From contig NZ_CP024920.1 in NCBI RefSeq assembly GCF_002795865.1, positions 806,001 to 870,000 of the forward strand: DNA of 64,000 nt. The letters run 5' to 3'. Under the pieces are notes generated by a model that was not told the DNA's origin, searched no databases, and saw only the letters and a program-made list of their open reading frames with translations. The position numbers and the translations under genes were made by a program. Shown here in pieces: positions 63,182 to 64,000 of this stretch. Source of the DNA: Qipengyuania seohaensis (GTDB taxonomy: Bacteria > Pseudomonadota > Alphaproteobacteria > Sphingomonadales > Sphingomonadaceae). The first letter of the stretch is position 1. Each line of letters begins with the position of its first letter.

Positions 63182-63973
63182 ATGATCCAGTCCCTACGCA
63201 ACCTCTTTCGCAATCCCGACAAGGCCCGCCGCATCGCGCGCGTGCCCGATGGCGAGCGCTGGTATGTGATCGGCGACATCCACGGAAGGCTCGACCTGCT
63301 CGAAGCCTTGCAGGCGGCCATCGAGGACGACGACGCCAAGGCGGGCGCGGCAGACACGACGGTCGTCTTCCTCGGCGATCTCGTCGACCGTGGCCCCGAC
63401 AGCGCAGGCGTCATCAAGCTTGCCCGCAAATGGGGCAAGAAGCGCAAGGTCCGTTATCTTGCGGGAAATCACGAAGAAATGTTCCTCGACAGCTTCAAGG
63501 ACAAGGAAACGCTGCGGCACTTCCTGCGTCATGGCGGGCGCGAGACCGTGCTCAGCTACGGCGTGAAGAAAAAGGAATATAATCGCATGCAGCTCGAAGA
63601 GGTGCAGAAGGCGATGCAGCAAGTGGTCCCCGCCAAAGACCGCGAATTCCTCGAAAGTTTCGAAGAGATTATCGTCGTGGGCGATTACGTCCTCGCCCAT
63701 GCCGGGATCAATCCCAAGCGCGCCGTGGACGACCAGAAGCGCAAGGACCTGCTGTGGATCCGCGACCGCTTCCTCGCCCACGAAGAGCCGCTCAGCCATG
63801 TCGTGGTCCACGGCCACACGATTTTCGAAGAGGTGGAGGACAACGGTAACCGCGTCGGGATCGACACGGGTGCATTCCGCACCGGCCGCCTGACTGCCCT
63901 CGTTCTCGAAGGCGACAGCAGGCGAACCATCCAGGCCGCCCAGGCCGAAGATGGCAGCATTACTACCTCGTAA
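63182..63973 (+). CDS. PPP-family metallophosphoesterase (serine/threonine phosphatase-like)
   Basis: 263 residues from the ATG of 'MIQSLRNLFRNP'; an ATG 33 bases upstream is also in frame. The motifs GDIHG (31-35), GDLVDRG (65-71), GNHEEM (95-100) and 'VVHGHTIFEE' give the two-metal site of PPP phosphatases, as in bacterial PrpA/diadenosine tetraphosphatase-like enzymes. The protein is cytoplasmic and substrate is unknown. The gene ends within the last 30 bases of the window. Confidence 0.88.
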   Translation: MIQSLRNLFRNPDKARRIARVPDGERWYVIGDIHGRLDLLEALQAAIEDDDAKAGAADTTVVFLGDLVDRGPDSAGVIKLARKWGKKRKVRYLAGNHEEMFLDSFKDKETLRHFLRHGGRETVLSYGVKKKEYNRMQLEEVQKAMQQVVPAKDREFLESFEEIIVVGDYVLAHAGINPKRAVDDQKRKDLLWIRDRFLAHEEPLSHVVVHGHTIFEEVEDNGNRVGIDTGAFRTGRLTALVLEGDSRRTIQAAQAEDGSITTS

Positions 63974-64000
63974 TTCGCAAGTTCCGTTAAAAGCGCCAGG

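Overview
The window looks like part of the chromosome of a GC-rich alphaproteobacterium of the order Sphingomonadales, most likely Erythrobacteraceae (Erythrobacter, Qipengyuania or Altererythrobacter type). This is inferred from remembered resemblance of the proteins, the four TonB-dependent receptors (three of them very large) with AYA/ALA-Q signal peptides and C-terminal Phe, the ATP12 chaperone and the tight ATGA/TGATG gene overlaps. No database search was possible. I saw no rRNA, tRNA, CRISPR array, insertion sequence, integrase or prophage. It reads as ordinary chromosome with some accessory islands.

Layout. 1-2.9 kb: end of a Flp/Tad pilus operon (cpaE 3' part, tadB, tadC) that ends in a hairpin; no cpaF/tadA ATPase lies between cpaE and tadB. 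2.9-4.3 kb: MarR regulator and enoyl-CoA hydratase-like gene. 4.4-10.4 kb: a large TonB receptor, and divergently a DUF2946-like His/Met-rich protein plus a receptor of OprC/NosA type, together a probable copper uptake cassette. 10.4-12.5 kb: SDR and thiolase (fatty-acid or branched acid catabolism). 12.8-22.1 kb: two very large TonB receptors, one followed by an S9 peptidase, with a decayed oxygenase remnant between them. 22.5-26.6 kb: clpB and a HerA-type ATPase. 26.8-34.5 kb: an Ntn-hydrolase acylase, a double-domain M16 lipoprotein peptidase, a small unknown protein and an S46 dipeptidyl-peptidase.

34.6-41.2 kb: translation genes (trmL, gatB, gatA, gatC, rpsU) with a hydroxylaminobenzene-mutase-like membrane protein and an FKBP isomerase; gatB is separated from gatCA by an oppositely oriented acyltransferase. 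41.4-46.3 kb: a very compact operon crcB, rlu, paiB-like, HAD, small membrane protein, ATP12, then a ferritin-like membrane-tethered protein with GtrA. 46.4-49.9 kb: mlaE-mlaF-mlaD-lipoprotein lipid transport operon. 50-54 kb: valS (with two stretches of deviant codon use) and queE. 54-56 kb: a second HerA-like ATPase. 56.1-60.4 kb: a probable four-gene unit of NfrB-like glycosyltransferase, NfrA-C-like barrel protein, TSUP exporter and TIGR02186 protein. 60.4-64 kb: nhaA, glyoxalase I, TorF-type porin and a PPP phosphoesterase.

Taken together the region describes an aerobic, probably marine heterotroph that imports peptides or other large nutrients through TonB receptors and digests peptides with several periplasmic or membrane peptidases. 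The loci most worth a second look are the reduced NfrA/NfrB-like surface glycan pair, the ferritin-like/GtrA pair, the copper cassette, the calcium-loop-like insertions in two TonB receptors and the mosaic valS.
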